Source: Anaeramoeba flamelloides (taxonomy: Eukaryota > Metamonada > Anaeramoebidae). From it: a stretch of DNA of 64,000 nucleotides. Of the stretch, positions 1 to 11,988 are shown piece by piece; the stretch's first letter is position 1, and every line of letters starts with the position of its first letter. Below the pieces are notes generated by a model. It was not told where the DNA came from, did no database searches, and saw only the letters and a program-made list of their open reading frames with translations. The position numbers and the translations under genes are program-made. The stretch lies in assembly GCA_027625915.1 (NCBI GenBank), contig JANTQA010000023.1, positions 19,840,001 to 19,904,000 on the forward strand. Reading direction: 5' to 3'.

Positions 1-225
1 TTTTTTCTTTGTTATTTTCTTCTTATCAACAAAAAAACTTTTTCTTCTTCTTTTAAAGAAAAAAATTGACAAATGTAATGGTACTTTCCACAAAGGAATT
101 TTCAATTTGATCCACTTTTTTCCACCATTGACCAAAGAAAAAATATTTTTTTTTTTAAAAACACGATCTTTTTTATTTCCCCTTTTCGATTTCTTTAAAT
201 ACACAACAAATTAATTTCAAAATAG

Positions 226-3200
226 CTGGACAAGAAAGGTTCAGAACAATTACAACAAGTTATTATCGAGACGCAGATGGAATTATTGTAATTTATGATG
301 TTACTTCAGAAGAAACTTTTCTTCAGGTAGAAAATTGGTTCAATGAAGTAAAACAAACAATTTCTTTCAATTTTTTATTTCTTTTCTCTTTGTTTTGAAG
401 TGTTCTATATCAAGATTTCAAAGAAAAAATTCACATTTTTTCTTGGGTTTTCTAAAGTCACCAAACAAATTTTCTTGTTCTTTTTTACATCAGAATGAAT
501 TTATTTAAAATTATTCACACACTTGTCATAGAATACAATTACCATGTATTGTTTAATTGTTTAAGGTACCGATTAAAGTCTTTTGTGCATTCAAAACAAA
601 ATCTGTTTAAAATACAAATAAAGATCTTTTGGGTATTTTTCTGATAAAATTACAAACAAATAAACAAGCTCCTTTTCCCTTCTGATTAATTACTCTCCTT
701 TGATAAAATTAATTGTAATTGATTGAAGCATCCAGGATCTATTCAAATGTTGTCACAAAAAAAGCGCTGTTTTTAAAAATCATACAATAACTAATAGCCA
801 TTAAAGTTTCATAAATAAATGTATACAGTATTATAATAAAAGACAAAATTTAAACAAACAATTAAAAATATTCATTTTGGCTAAAACTCGGGCCACTACC
901 TGGATCTTTCTTCATACCCGATGAGTGGAGCAGAATACCTCTCTAAAAATGATAATCTGAAATTGTACCTTGTTTTGGTTGAAAAAAATAAAAAGAAATA
1001 AATTGAAGATTCAAGGTTTTTAATCTGAAAAATTCAAGGGTTATCAAAAAACAAAAATTCAATCTTTTTCTTATTTTGTGTTTCCACTGGCTTAAGGATC
1101 AAGTCACAAAAATTAATTTTCTTCATGCCCGATTAGAGTAGCGAAATACCCCTCTAAAAATAATAATCAGAAATTGTACTTTGTTTTGGTTGAAAAAATT
1201 CAAATAACAAAAAAAATTTTTGAGGGGATATCATGATGAAAAATTCAATTAACAACAAAAAACTCACAGGATAATTGATTAAAAAAATAATAATTTCCAA
1301 AAAACACACAAAATTGAAAAAATAATATTCAAATAAAAAATTCAATTAAAAAAAAAAAGTTACAAGAAATCTCAATTCCAAAAAATACACAAAAACAAAA
1401 CATTTTCAACAGATCTCAATTACAAAAAAATCTAAAACACTATTCAAATAGCTTCAATTTCAAAAATTCAAAAATTAAAAAAAATCCAATCTTTTTCTTA
1501 TTTGATATTTCCAAATGCTTAAATTTCTTCAATTTGAAATATATTGTTTTCTTTCAGTTACAAAAATATTCGATTCAATTAGATTTAATACAATTTGTGG
1601 TTGTTCAGTAACCCTCTTTATTTGATAAAGTAGTATTCGCAATATTCTTGAGATAAAAACAACTCATTTGAGAAAAATGAATAAAAAAAATCTATTCGAG
1701 ATCTTAAAAAGTGCCCAAATTTTGGCGCTTTGAAACTGACGCAATTGTATTCAAAATGATGATTCACATGCCATTCTAAATTTGTAAAATGAGTGTCGCT
1801 ATTTGGTCGTTTTTTCTTTCGAAAAATGTCATGTATTTTATATTGTTGATTTTTAGAAATCTATCATAAATTACAGGTTGGTTATGTTTAAAAGTGTAAT
1901 TAAGGATTATTCGAATTTTATTCCCACTGGCTATTACTTTTATACCCACAACACAAATTATGAACTCAAAAGAATGTTGAGTTAATAGATCTTGTTAAAA
2001 TGTAAAATTTAGGTTTTTTTGAGGAAGGCAAAAAAATTTTACTTTCCAAATCCAAAATTTTTCACTCAAAATTTTCGACTTCCAAAATGATATTGAGAAA
2101 ATGTCACTCCACTTTATATTGAAGTATGTTAGAGTTGGTGGCGAGTGTAGCCACCCATTTGAAAAGAAAGTGGAGTGACATTTTCCCAATATCAAAAAAA
2201 ATAGCTTTTTATTTTTGCCTTGCTTTGTTGGGATTTTTCGAAAAGTTTTTGGATCAATAAATGATTTTAGTCAAAATCTTAAATTGCTAAAAATTGGCAA
2301 TATTTTGACTTTTCCTCAATTCACTATATTTTAAAGGTCTTAGTCTATTTACTGCTTTGTATTTCAATGGTTACAGAGCATAAAATTCAGATAGTCCTTA
2401 AGTACACTTTAAAAAAAATCAAATTTTTTTTTTTTTGATTTTAAAAAGAAAAATTGCATCACAATTCTATACACTTAAGTTATCGTTTTATTTTTTGAGT
2501 TATCACCTAAAACCAAATATACTTTATCAATTTTGAATATTGTAAAAGTATTTCGTCCCAATAACAACAGATCAAAAAATTTAATTTTTAAATTTAACCA
2601 GCTGTTGTAGAAAAAAAGTGAGACATGGAAAAAAAGTTTGTCATTGTTTTTGAAATTTTTAAATTTTAATTATGTTAACATTAGTAAAAATGATCGAGTT
2701 AACCAGAATATACAAAAATTAATAACAATTTTAATCAGAACTGAAGTGTTTTATTAAGTCAAGCATCTAATTTAGACTCTCTGAATTTCAATTTCATCAT
2801 GATCCTTCAAGAAGATTGTTGTAAAAGTTAAATATTTTATTTTTCTACAAAAGCTTATTGAAAATAAAGAATTATTACTATTTTATACCTTTGCCATACG
2901 AAGCATTATTTTAAAAATAACTGGTTATATGTTTATTAATTTGAATTTTATATCTATAAATTACACTTTGGGCATTCAAGCCTTAATCTTGATATTTAAT
3001 GCTATTTGTTAAAAAAAATTTTTTAATAAGATTTACAATTAAATGTAGATAATTTCAAAAATTGATCATTTTCACAATTGTCTTTTTCTTAATAAGAATA
3101 AAGTTTTTCTCAAGCACCCACAAAATAAATCCGGATTAAATATAAAGCTTTATCTCTGAAAGCCGTAAATTTACGAGATATGAATTGCACTAAAAATGCA

Positions 3201-6147
3201 ACTTTTAACTCATTTTTGTCAATCAGAAATAAAGTATTTGATTTTTAAATTATTCTTCTTTAATTATCTGATGAAATTAAAATTAAGAGAATCTAAATTA
3301 AATGCTATACTTAATAAAAGGTTTTAATCCTCATTTAAATTTTTATAATCTTTAAAAAAATTCTGGTGATTTTGATCATTTTTACTAATGTTAACATAAT
3401 TAAAATTTCAAAATTTGAAAAAAAAATGACAAACTTTTTTTCCATGTCTCGCTTTTTTTACACAACAGTAATCGATAAACAATTTTTCGTACTCATTTAT
3501 AATAGTAGAACAGAAAAAAAAAAATTTCATCTACAATTAAAAATTAATTTATAATGATAATGATCTTAAGGGACTAGTCTCTATTATTTTTTTTTTTGAC
3601 CAATTTCTCAATAAGGATTCCTTATCTAGAAATATGTTTAATATTGAAAATAAACAGGGGTTTTTCAAATCAAATTAATTTGCAAAAAATTTTCATAATT
3701 TCTATTAAATTTAGGTAAAAAAATTTAATAGAGATTAATCTCTTAAAGTAAAATCTCTCAATATTGAAATTAAAGTTTTAGATTTTGTGTTATTATTCTG
3801 AATTTTTTTCATTTTTATTTTCAGTAAGATTTTGTATTATTAATAAAAACAATGAACTAATATTTCTTTTTTTATTTTATTGCTATCTTTTAAAAATAAT
3901 AATAATTCTATTTTTTTAGATTAATAAACATTCTTCACAATCAGTGTTTTCGATACTTGTTGGCAATAAAAAAGATTTAGAAAACGATAGGGTAGTTTCA
4001 ACTGAAAATGGACAAGTAAATTACTTTTTTTTTTTTTTTTTTCTTTTTTGAGTTCAAAACAAATTCTTCTTTGAAACAAAACAACAAAATTAATTTGAAA
4101 TATTTTTATAAACAAAAACAATAACCAAAACTTGATATATTTTCAAATTAATTATACATCAAATAATATACTTACTAAAAGAAAAGATAATTAACTTAAA
4201 ATAAAAAAACATGTCTTTTAATAATATTTTTTCTTTTGAAAAAGAATTCAGAAAATAAAATTCTGCAATTTTTAACATCAATGTTTTTGAGAAACAGGAA
4301 TGGGTTAGTGGTAACAAGACCAACTTAAAAGATGGATATTCAGTGGCTTGATTACCCTTAACCATATTATTTCTGATTGTTTATCAGTTTCCAAAAAAGT
4401 TGCAAAACCACTCCAGGTGTAATTTTAATTCAAAATCGTAATTATGTTTCACCTAGAACCTCCAATTCTTTAAAGAAGTCGTCTGACTGATTTGAATCTT
4501 TTTCACTATTATAAAAATGAATTGAATAAGAAATTGGAATAAAACCCCTCTCAATTTATGTAGATGATCCGATTCTTGGGATAATTAAACATCTCTTACT
4601 TGGTTCGGCAAAATCTCTCATTCAAATTCAAGATATGAAAAGTGGTCAAGGATTTTTTTCTGTTTAAAAGAATTGATTAAAATATTTGATTTGACTGAAT
4701 TCTTTTGAATTAAAAAAAACCTAGGCACTCTACTCGCAAGTGGATTAAAATAATCGCCCGGTCTCAATATCTTCAAATCTCACTTACCGGAAATATCTTA
4801 ATTTACATATATAGTGTGGATTTTTAAAAACCCATATTATACAAAAGAAGTGAGTATCTTAGTATAAGTGTATTAGGAATTATGCTCAACAAAACATGAC
4901 AAATTTAGGATTTGCCTCACCTGTGAGTAGAGTGCCTAGGTTTTTTTTAATTCAAAAGAATTCAGTCAAATCAAATATTTTAATCAATTCTTTTAAACAG
5001 AAAAAAATCCTAGACCACTTCCCGAATCCCTCATTTGAATGAGAGATTTTGCCGAACCTGGTTAATTGATGTTTAATTATTTCAAAAATTGGATCATCTA
5101 CATAAATTGAGAGGGGTTTTATTCCAATTTCTTATTCAATTCATTTTTATAATAGTGAAAAAGATTCAAATCAGTCAGACGACTGCTTTAAAGAATTGGA
5201 GGTTCTAGGTGAAGCATAATTACGATTTTGAATTAAAATTATACCTGGAGTGGTTTTGCAACTTTTTTGGAAACTGATAAACAAACAAAAATAATGTGGT
5301 TACTAGTATTCTCGATCACCAAACATACATATTATAAATTGTACTCGTCACCACTGGTCTATTGTCGGTTTTCAAATATCTTGATTTTTTAAATAAACAA
5401 AAAACTTAATGACAATTTTCGAAAATTTAAAAGAATTTAGTAAAATTAAAGATTTCACATTCTTATTTTAAATTAAAAAAAAAACAAAATGATTTTTCAG
5501 AATTTAAATTTATTTTCATAAATCAAAGATTTGATTAAATAAATTCAAATTAGATAAAAAAAAAACAAAAAACATAACCTTGTATAAGTACACTAACACT
5601 CCCCCCCCCCCTTCAAAATAAATAAATAAAAAAAATAGCTAATTTCTCATTAATATAGAGTTTCATAAATAAAGACAAATTCTCGATTTGTTTTCTATTC
5701 TTCAATTTGAGAATATTTTTAAAATAATCTTTCATACTCAAATATCTAATGATTTTATTTTTAATTTATCATCTAATTATATTTCTCATTTTTTTAATAT
5801 AGCAATTAGCCGAAAAACTAAGTGTTCCTTTTATTGAAACAAGTGCAAAAACTGGTGAAAATGTATATGAGACATTTAAACAATTAATGGAAAAAGTTAT
5901 TACAATGTAAGATTATTTTTAATTTCTTTTGAAAATTCTTAAAACCTTTTATTGAATTATCATTTCAATATTCCTAAGCATTATTTTAAATTGTCCTTTA
6001 CTTTTTTATTATTTCTTATTTTTTTTACCGTTTTTTGTTTTAATAATTATATTTTTTATCAGTAAAAAAACCACAAAAAAAAAAACCACAAAAAAAAAAA
6101 CAGTGAAATTAAAACATGGGGATAAGAAAAAAATAAAGTGTTGTTAA
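226..6147 (+). CDS. Rab-family small GTPase, 5' end outside the window
   Basis: Rab GTPases switch between GTP and GDP states to direct vesicle transport. Four exons are visible: 226-347, 3920-4015, 5803-5906 and 6063-6147; the P-loop and switch I lie upstream of the window. Intron phases agree across all joins. The first visible exon gives [19 protein letters not shown] (end of G3 and switch II, typical of the Rab1/Rab8 group) and then a [11 protein letters not shown] strand. The second carries the guanine-specificity motif as NKKD. The third has ETSAK (G5) and the C-terminal helix. The last exon is lysine/threonine-rich and ends in Cys-Cys-stop, the usual double geranylgeranylation site, so the protein should be membrane-anchored. 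Introns of 3572 and 1787 nt are unusually long and carry foldback elements; the final intron is only 156 nt. The exact Rab subfamily cannot be fixed without the N-terminal half. Confidence 0.93.
910..1205. repeat. Local near-duplicate inside the first Rab intron
   Basis: Two stretches of about 80 nt, near 912-990 and 1124-1200, both read 'cttcat.cccgat.agag.agc...atacc.ctctaaaaat' and continue into the same GTTTTGGTTGAAAAAA sequence. They lie in direct orientation and look like a short segmental duplication or two fragments of one repeat. Confidence 0.5.
1370..1890 (-). repeat. Dispersed repeat family A, copy 1
   Basis: In reverse complement this shares the order of segments seen at 7870-8470, 19530-20095, 28010-28690 and 38120-38760. 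A segment with CAACAATCAAAAA or a close variant comes first, then a 'gcgcca/gcgac' block, then AAATGAGT(T)ATTTTTATC, then an AAATTAAAGAAATTTAA-like stretch. No open frame is conserved between copies. It is probably a non-autonomous mobile element. Confidence 0.5.
2089..2193. repeat. Short MITE-like hairpin
   Basis: A near-perfect inverted repeat of about 27 nt (GATATTGAGAAAATGTCACT at the left, its complement at the right) flanks about 50 nt of loop. It lies within the first long Rab intron. Confidence 0.65.
2602..3469. mobile_element. Foldback element (about 868 bp) in Rab intron
   Basis: Two arms pair over their outer ~110 nt: 2602-2715 against 3362-3469, including CTGTTGTAGAAAAAAAGTGA versus its complement, and GTTAACATTAGTAAAAATGA versus its complement. 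A further matching block sits at about 2760-2815 and 3250-3310. The middle is unrelated AT-rich DNA. No transposase frame is present, so it is a non-autonomous foldback or MITE. Confidence 0.7.
3566..3746. mobile_element. 181-bp TTAA-flanked MITE, copy 1
   Basis: The unit starts TTAAGGGACTAGTCTCTATT and ends TAATAGAGATTAATCTCTTAA or equivalent, giving inverted ends of about 20 nt with TTAA at both edges. Copies of the same length sit at 18177-18357 and 29148-29327. TTAA at both ends would fit a piggyBac-type target duplication, but TTAA could also belong to the inverted repeat. Confidence 0.7.
4359..5302. mobile_element. Large foldback element (about 944 bp) in Rab intron
   Basis: The arms are about 370 nt each and nearly complementary. 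The left arm runs from 4359 to about 4740 and the right arm from about 4925 to 5302; both contain the GTCTGACTGATTTGAATCTT block and the AGAGTGCCTAGG block in opposite orientation. About 180 nt of unique sequence separates them. The inner ends carry the AGTGCCTAGG and 'ttcaaaagaattcagtcaaatc' pieces also seen in the hairpin-chain family, so the two families are related or nested. Confidence 0.8.
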
Positions 6148-7408
6148 AATAAAAAATTATGATTAACAACATTTTCTATAAAAAAATTTTTTTAATTAAA
6201 TGTTTTTGATTATTTTTTTTTTATTTTTTTTTTTATCTAATTTTTGGTTTTTCATTCTTTTTTTATTATTCTCTATTTCTATTATATAAAAGTAACATTT
6301 GATCAATAAAAATATATATCTTTTTTTTTTATTCTATTTTATTAAAATAGATTTAAATTATTTGAATAGCCATCCAAAATAAATTAATCACATTATTTGT
6401 AGTTATTTACATACAGAAACAAAATAATCATAAGACCATCACAAATGTTTCCCAAAATTTGAATGATATTTCTTTTGTAAGACAAATTGAAAATTTTGTT
6501 TTGAATTTTCAAATTTTTCAACATTTGTCATTTCTTTAATTTTTAAATCTTATGTTTCAATTTTAAACCTAATAAACAATAATCAAATCAGAATTAATAT
6601 TTTATAAGTAAAACTTTTAATTTAAATTTGAGCCACATCAATCTTTTGTTTGGAGTATACAACCAAAATGTATCATTTCTCAATTAATTTCAAATATTTT
6701 AATTCCTTAACGCAAAATCTTACCGAGATCATCCCAATTCCATTCTAAACCCCATTTCAAAAATTTTGATTCACCTGAAATAATAAATTGAAATATATAA
6801 TAAATATCATTTTGTATTCATCAACAACAAAATATTAAATCTTATGAGTAATTCACTTTTAAATCATTCCAAAAATACAAAAGCCATGATATTTTAAAAA
6901 TTAAAAAAAAAATTAAATCAAAAACTAAAAAAAAATGGAATCATAATTTTTGAAATGAGTATTTCTGATTTTATATTGCTGAACTTTCACAGAAAAAAGG
7001 TTATAACATTAAAATTTTTTTCTAATTATTATATGGGTATTAAAGGAAATTTTATATAGCTATAATTTTCTTAATGTTTAGTAGTATTTGAGATCTTTTT
7101 TTTTTTTTTTTTTCAACTTGACTTGATTCTTGTAAAAAAAAAAAAAATAGAAATAGAAAACTAAAAAATCTGAAAAAAAATTAAAAAAAGATCAAAAAAA
7201 AATAAAAAGAAAAAGAAAAAGAAATGGAAATAAAAATTTGAAAAAATAAAATAAAAATTTGCAAAAATAGAAAAAATTTTTCTGATCTACAAAATTAAAA
7301 ATATTTTTTAATAAGAATCTGAGAAAAAACTCAAAACAACTCCCAATAACATCATAAAGCTGGTCAACATTTTTTCATGTGAGTCACAATTTTTGGATTT
7401 TAGACTAA
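6148..7408. other. Non-coding AT-rich stretch downstream of Rab
   Basis: No supportable gene. Poly-A/T runs are frequent. The part at about 6720-7060 resembles 18890-19150 in the same orientation (shared 'cacctgaaataataaatt' and 'tttttgaaatgag' blocks), so it is at least partly dispersed repeat. Confidence 0.5.
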
Positions 7409-8604
7409 ATTCCAAACTTTGTACATAGTTAAAACGATTGAAAGAATAAGAATATTACACTTCCATTCAATTTGAAAATTATTTTGATTTTAACAAAAAA
7501 CTTCTTTTATATCTTTTCTGTTTGGTTTTCATTTCCTTTTTTTCCAGTTACCCAATCCATTTCATCTGATCAGGAAATTTTTTTCAATAATTGATAGAAA
7601 GTTCAAATTGATCCCTGTTAAATTGAAAAAAAACATATACAATTCGTTGATGTTATCTTATCATTTGATCGATCAAGAATTGTTGACGGAAAATTTCAAC
7701 AAATTTACAAATACATTTTTTTTCTTATGTTTGTTTCATCCTTATTGACAGTCCATTTTTTAATTTTACTTTTATAATTTTTAATTTTTATTTTGATGAA
7801 TATGATTATTTATAAAATCCTTAAGGGTAGAGTCATTACGGTGAAATTTTTTATTCTGAAATGGAAAAAACCTTTTTGTAATTTTATTGAGGACCTAACA
7901 CCAATCAAAAACCAACCAACCTATGATGTACTATCGATCTCCAAAAATCAACAACCAAAAATGAGGACATTTTTAGAAAAAAGCGCCAAAGAGCGACACT
8001 CAATTTCCAATTAGAATGGTTGTCAATTACAATTCTGAAAACAACTATGTCAGTTTTGAAGTGTCGCTCTTTGGCGCTTTTTGAGATCTTGGTGACTTTT
8101 TTTTTTTTTTTTTCTTTTTTCAAATGAGTTATTTTTATTGAAAGACTATTACCTAATCCTTACTTGGTCAAATTTAGAGGATTTTAAAATAACCACAAAT
8201 CAGACTAAATCGAATAAAATTGATTGAGAAATACAAGAAAGCAATTTGTTTTAAATTAAAGAAATTTAACCTCTTTTGAAAAAGAAAAGATGAATTTTTT
8301 TTTTTAAATTTTGATTTTTTGAAATTGAAAACTCTTTTTCTTCGTTGAATTTTTTGTCAAAGAAATCCTATGGAATTTTTTTTTTTGTTATTTGAATTTT
8401 GTCAACAAAAAGAAGGGCTATTTCACAATATCCTTTTTGGACTCAGGTCACCCCTTGAGTATGGTGCTTTTTCACGGTAAATAACTAGACACTTAATACT
8501 TATTTACTTGTATGTGTTTTTATATTAGGTTTGGAAAAATTTTTAAATTGAAATTTTTTTTGTCTATTTTTGATTTCTGTAATGTCCAAATTTTTGGAAT
8601 GGGG
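7409..8604. mobile_element. MITE with CCAAA..TTTGGAC ends, interrupted by a family A copy
   Basis: The right end, TGTCCAAATTTTTGGAA, and the 7540-7740 interior match the reverse complement of the intact unit at 62791-63306. The left end near 7409 is a weaker TTCCAAACTTTGTAC. Between about 7745 and 8560 the match is lost and a family A copy lies there, so this is a nested insertion. Confidence 0.55.
7870..8470 (+). repeat. Dispersed repeat family A, copy 2
   Basis: Contains CGATCTCCAAAAATCAACAA, two inverted 'gcgccaaagagcgacact' blocks around 7982 and 8060, AAATGAGTTATTTTTATTG, and ends in CAGGTCACCCCTTGAGTAT. The same order appears at 19530-20095. Short open frames here are not conserved among copies. 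Confidence 0.6.
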
Positions 8605-9500
8605 TTTAATTTGAAAACTTAATTTATAAAAAGAAAACAAGGAAAATATAGTGAAATTTTTTTCCCATATATTAGGAAAATCAAAGAAATGCCCAAAATC
8701 AAAGTATTCATATTTTAATTTGTGGAGTTATTATGAAGAACTAAGTTTCTAAAACACTTAATCTTTGAAGGGGGGGATTTTGAATTGAATAAATTTCTGT
8801 CTCCTCATTCAAAGAGTATATAGACACATTTAATTCTCCACTCAAAGTCATTAGAAGCCTTTTAAACTAAATTTTATTTTTCAAAAAAAAAATAAAGTGA
8901 TAATTTTAGTTGTTTTATATCGATGTGTAATTTATCCAAAAACTCTAAAACTTTTAAGGTGGTTCACACGAATGATCAACTTGTTCAAAAATTTCTTGTT
9001 AATAGTAAAAAAATCAATTTAATAAAAGAATAAAAATATTTGAGGTTGAAACAGAATTTAAAAATCGAAAATTATTTCCAAAAATCAAAAAAAAAAAACA
9101 ACCCTAAAACATTTTTATTTGTTTATTAAATTGATTTTTTTGCCATTAGAAAACATTGAAACTTGTTTAACAAGTAACTTATGCTATCTGGACAGAAGTA
9201 AAAAGTTTCATTTTTTACGGAAAACTTTTAAAATTACCAGAAGGATTATTCTCTCGTCTATTAACTTTTTCTAAGGAAGAGCAAAAAAATTAAAAAAGGA
9301 ATATAAATTTATAATTTGATGGAATTTTTATTCAAAAGAGACTGATGATTAAAATTTGTTCAAGAGATAAAAAAATATTAAAACAAGTTAATGATATTAC
9401 AATTGGGTAATTCAAAGGGTGTGAGTCACTTTTTTCAAATAAAAAATGTTCAAGATAATGGCAAGATAAAAACATAAAAACAAACAAATGTGTTTGTTTC
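8605..9500. other. Intergenic AT-rich DNA
   Basis: No gene seen. A stretch at 8770-8880 ('tcattcaaagagtatatagacac', 'tcattagaagccttttaaac') reappears diverged at 54550-54660. Around 8980-9190 two inverted segments (GTTCAAAAATTTCTTGTTAA and the TAGAAAACATTGAAACTTGT side) suggest a small degraded foldback. Confidence 0.4.
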
Positions 9501-10607
9501 TTAAAGAAAAATTCTGTTTGGATAACAGCTCCACATGTGACCTAAAGTTGACCAATGTATATCATTGTCAATTAAGAGCTGATTATTTTCTGGTTCATTT
9601 GATTGGAAAGTAATTTCATAAAATCTTTTTTGGAATTCGTTCATTTCTTGGTTGGATGTAATTTCGAGCGATTTATCATACAAACCACGCTTTCGAGTTT
9701 GCTGATTATCAAATCGTTCCCATTTTTGCTTTTCTGACTCTTCATTTTCGATCTCAATTGCGAGGTTTTTTTCATTATTATGTGCTGTGTCTTTTTCTTT
9801 CTCCTTTTTTATAGAGTTAACATTCTGATGATTACTACTTCTGATACTTGAGTTTGTGTGTGTATTGAAATGAAATATTTGAGAATCTACCTGTTTATCA
9901 CTTTGCTTGTTGTTCGAATTTACTAAAGTATTGATAATATAATTGCTTCTTGTGTTTTTTTGGTTTGAGAAACTTTGACAATTGCTATTTGTGCCCATTT
10001 GAGAATTGGGTTTACTTTTTTTTGGATCGAAACAAATGGAATTTCTCTTTTTTTTGAATTTCAAATTCAATTTAGATTTAGATTTCGTCTTTTTAGAGCG
10101 ACTTTTGGGCAAAGTCAAAGGTTGGATTTGAACACGATTCACACACTTGAGTGTTGCTCGTTTTTTTTGCTGTGGACGGGAGGATTTAGAAAGAGGAAAT
10201 GTTTTATACCTAATTATTGAGGCACCTTGAGGTTTTTTCCTCTTCTGTGGTCTGTCTTGGCGGAAGATCATCCACTCTCTTGAGTACTCCCTGGTGTTAT
10301 ACAATTTAAAGGTTTTTTCGAAAAAAATGGACAAACCCCTTTCTACTGATTTTTTTTTCAATTGTGTTAATTCTGAGAGATACATAATATCGCTCCTTTT
10401 CACTAAGATTTCTTTTGGTGCTTTTAGCTTTTTCCACTGAGAGTTTTTTTTGTCATTCAGTGAACTACTTTGGAGCTGCATTGTTGTAACCCCATGGATA
10501 CTACCAGGACGAAGCTCCATCAATTTTTGTAGCCGATCTTTGAATCTTCTGATCTTCTGGAATTCTATTTGAAGTTCTTTTAAAGACACAGAGTTATTGG
10601 AGTCTGT
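9501..10607 (-). CDS. Unrecognised basic, low-complexity protein (368 aa)
   Basis: Single-exon open frame with clearly higher GC content than its surroundings and ordinary codon use, so it looks genuinely coding. The frame remains open for 44 codons upstream of the first ATG, but that stretch has only a GTG and follows a stop; the start is therefore placed at the ATG giving MTDSNNSVSLKELQIEFQK. Residues 10-35 could form a short amphipathic helix or coiled coil. Residues about 130-205 are very Lys/Arg/Ser-rich (KKRATLK, PKSRSKKTKSKSK, KFKKKRNS) and resemble nuclear-localisation or nucleic-acid-binding tails. Residues 205-300 are Asn/Ser-rich, then acidic (IEIENEESEKQKWERF). The C-terminus is more ordinary and ends WSTLGHMWSCYPNRIFL. 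No family is recognised. A spliced upstream exon cannot be excluded. Confidence 0.7.
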   Translation of the reverse strand, partial: TDSNNSVSLKELQIEFQKIRRFKDRLQKLMELRPGSIHGVTTMQLQSSSLNDKKNSQWKKLKAPKEILVKRSDIMYLSELTQLKKKSVERGLSIFFEKTFKLYNTREYSREWMIFRQDRPQKRKKPQGASIIRYKTFPLSKSSRPQQKKRATLKCVNRVQIQPLTLPKSRSKKTKSKSKLNLKFKKKRNSICFDPKKSKPNSQMGTNSNCQSFSNQKNTRSNYIINTLVNSNNKQSDKQVDSQIFHFNTHTNSSIRSSNHQNVNSIKKEKEKDTAHNNEKNLAIEIENEESEKQKWERFDNQQTRKRGLYDKSLEITSNQEMNEFQKRFYEITFQSNEPENNQLLIDNDIHWSTLGHMWSCYPNRIFL

Positions 10608-10739
10608 CATTAAAATGAGAATTGGTTGTTTATTGTTTGTTATTTGTTGTGAATTTTTATAGAAAGAACTTTCAGTTTTTCTTGTTATCGAAAAAATGTT
10701 TTTTACCCAATTGTTTGAAAGTACTTTTTTAATATTCAC

Positions 10740-11988
10740 AAAGAACTTTTAAAATAAATACCAGACCAAAGGAATCAATTAAATAACAAACACCTATGCT
10801 TTTTCTCAACATTTTTAAGATTTTTTGTAATTATTTAAATTTACTAAATACTTTTAACTATTAATTCATGATACTTTCTTTTTGGTGTGAAGACAACAAA
10901 TTAATATTTTTTTCATTTTCACAAAATTGAGATATTGTAAACTAATATATTATCATTTTAAGGTCCATTAATCCATTGAATAAAATTTATAATCAAAAAA
11001 TAATTTATTATCTTTCTCTTTATTGTTTTGAATTTTCTTTTTTTACTGAAAATGTTGTTAAAAAATATTTCAAAAAATTTATACTGGAAAAGATTTAAAA
11101 CTTTCAACAAGCTTTTTATTTTTATATAGAGTTTGATCAAGTGACTAACAAACCAAACAGAAGAAATTATTAATTATTTTGTAAATTATTAAAAACGATC
11201 TGAAACATAAAAACAAATTTAAATGTCAAATATTAAATTCTAAAAAATATCCAATTTTTGAGTAAAAAGCTAAAGAAAATTTTAAATTTAAAGATAATTC
11301 CATAGCGAACCTAAAGTTCTTCATTGAAAGAAGTCTATGATATTTATTTGAAGAGTTTTGTATTTGGATATTCATTTTTAAAGTAGTAAATCAAAAAGAG
11401 AAGCAACTTTCTTGATAGAAAACAGATCTCTAAGAAACAATTGAAGAAAAATTTCTCTCATTTAGTCTTCAAACGAAGCATAAATTCACAAATACTAACT
11501 TTTGTATTCGTATTGTTTTACTGAATAATAATTACATGATTTGAAAAAATGTAATGATTGTTGAGGAAATTATAAAAATTGAATTGAAGATATTATTAAA
11601 ACTGATCAAAATCGCTTGACTTTTTTTTTTGAGATAATAAGAAACTCAAATTCTCATTAAAACCATTCAAGAAGTATGAAATTTAACTTTGATTTTCTTA
11701 AATATAATTTCTTCGAGATATTTAAAGGGTGAATTGTCTTTCAAATCAAATTCTTTATTTTTGATTGTAAAGAGTAATAAAAATTCAAAAAAAGTAATTT
11801 TTGGTGGCAATTCAGATCTAATAAATTTCTGTTTTCTTGATAAATTATTAATATATAATTTGAATTCTTTTTCCAATACTTTAGAATAACTCTCTTCTTG
11901 TTTTTTTTTTGTTTGTTATAATTGAGAAGAGATAATTCAACAAAATTGTCCCCTTTTACTGTTAGTTTTTTTTAATTTTTGAAATAAC
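10740..11988. other. Intergenic AT-rich DNA
   Basis: No coding frame with convincing composition, no RNA gene and no clear terminal repeats were seen in this stretch. Confidence 0.4.

Noticed and set aside
7793-8014. Open frame of 73 codons, and the antisense frame 7905-8123
   Set aside because: Both lie in a dispersed repeat present five times, and the frames are not kept in the other copies.
9975-10220. Plus-strand open frame of 81 codons
   Set aside because: Antisense to the convincing minus-strand gene at 9501-10607; phenylalanine-rich composition is the mirror of its lysine codons.
10608-10739. Extension of the 9501 gene to a GTG start
   Set aside because: Begins right after a stop with no ATG; the inner ATG gives a sounder N-terminus.
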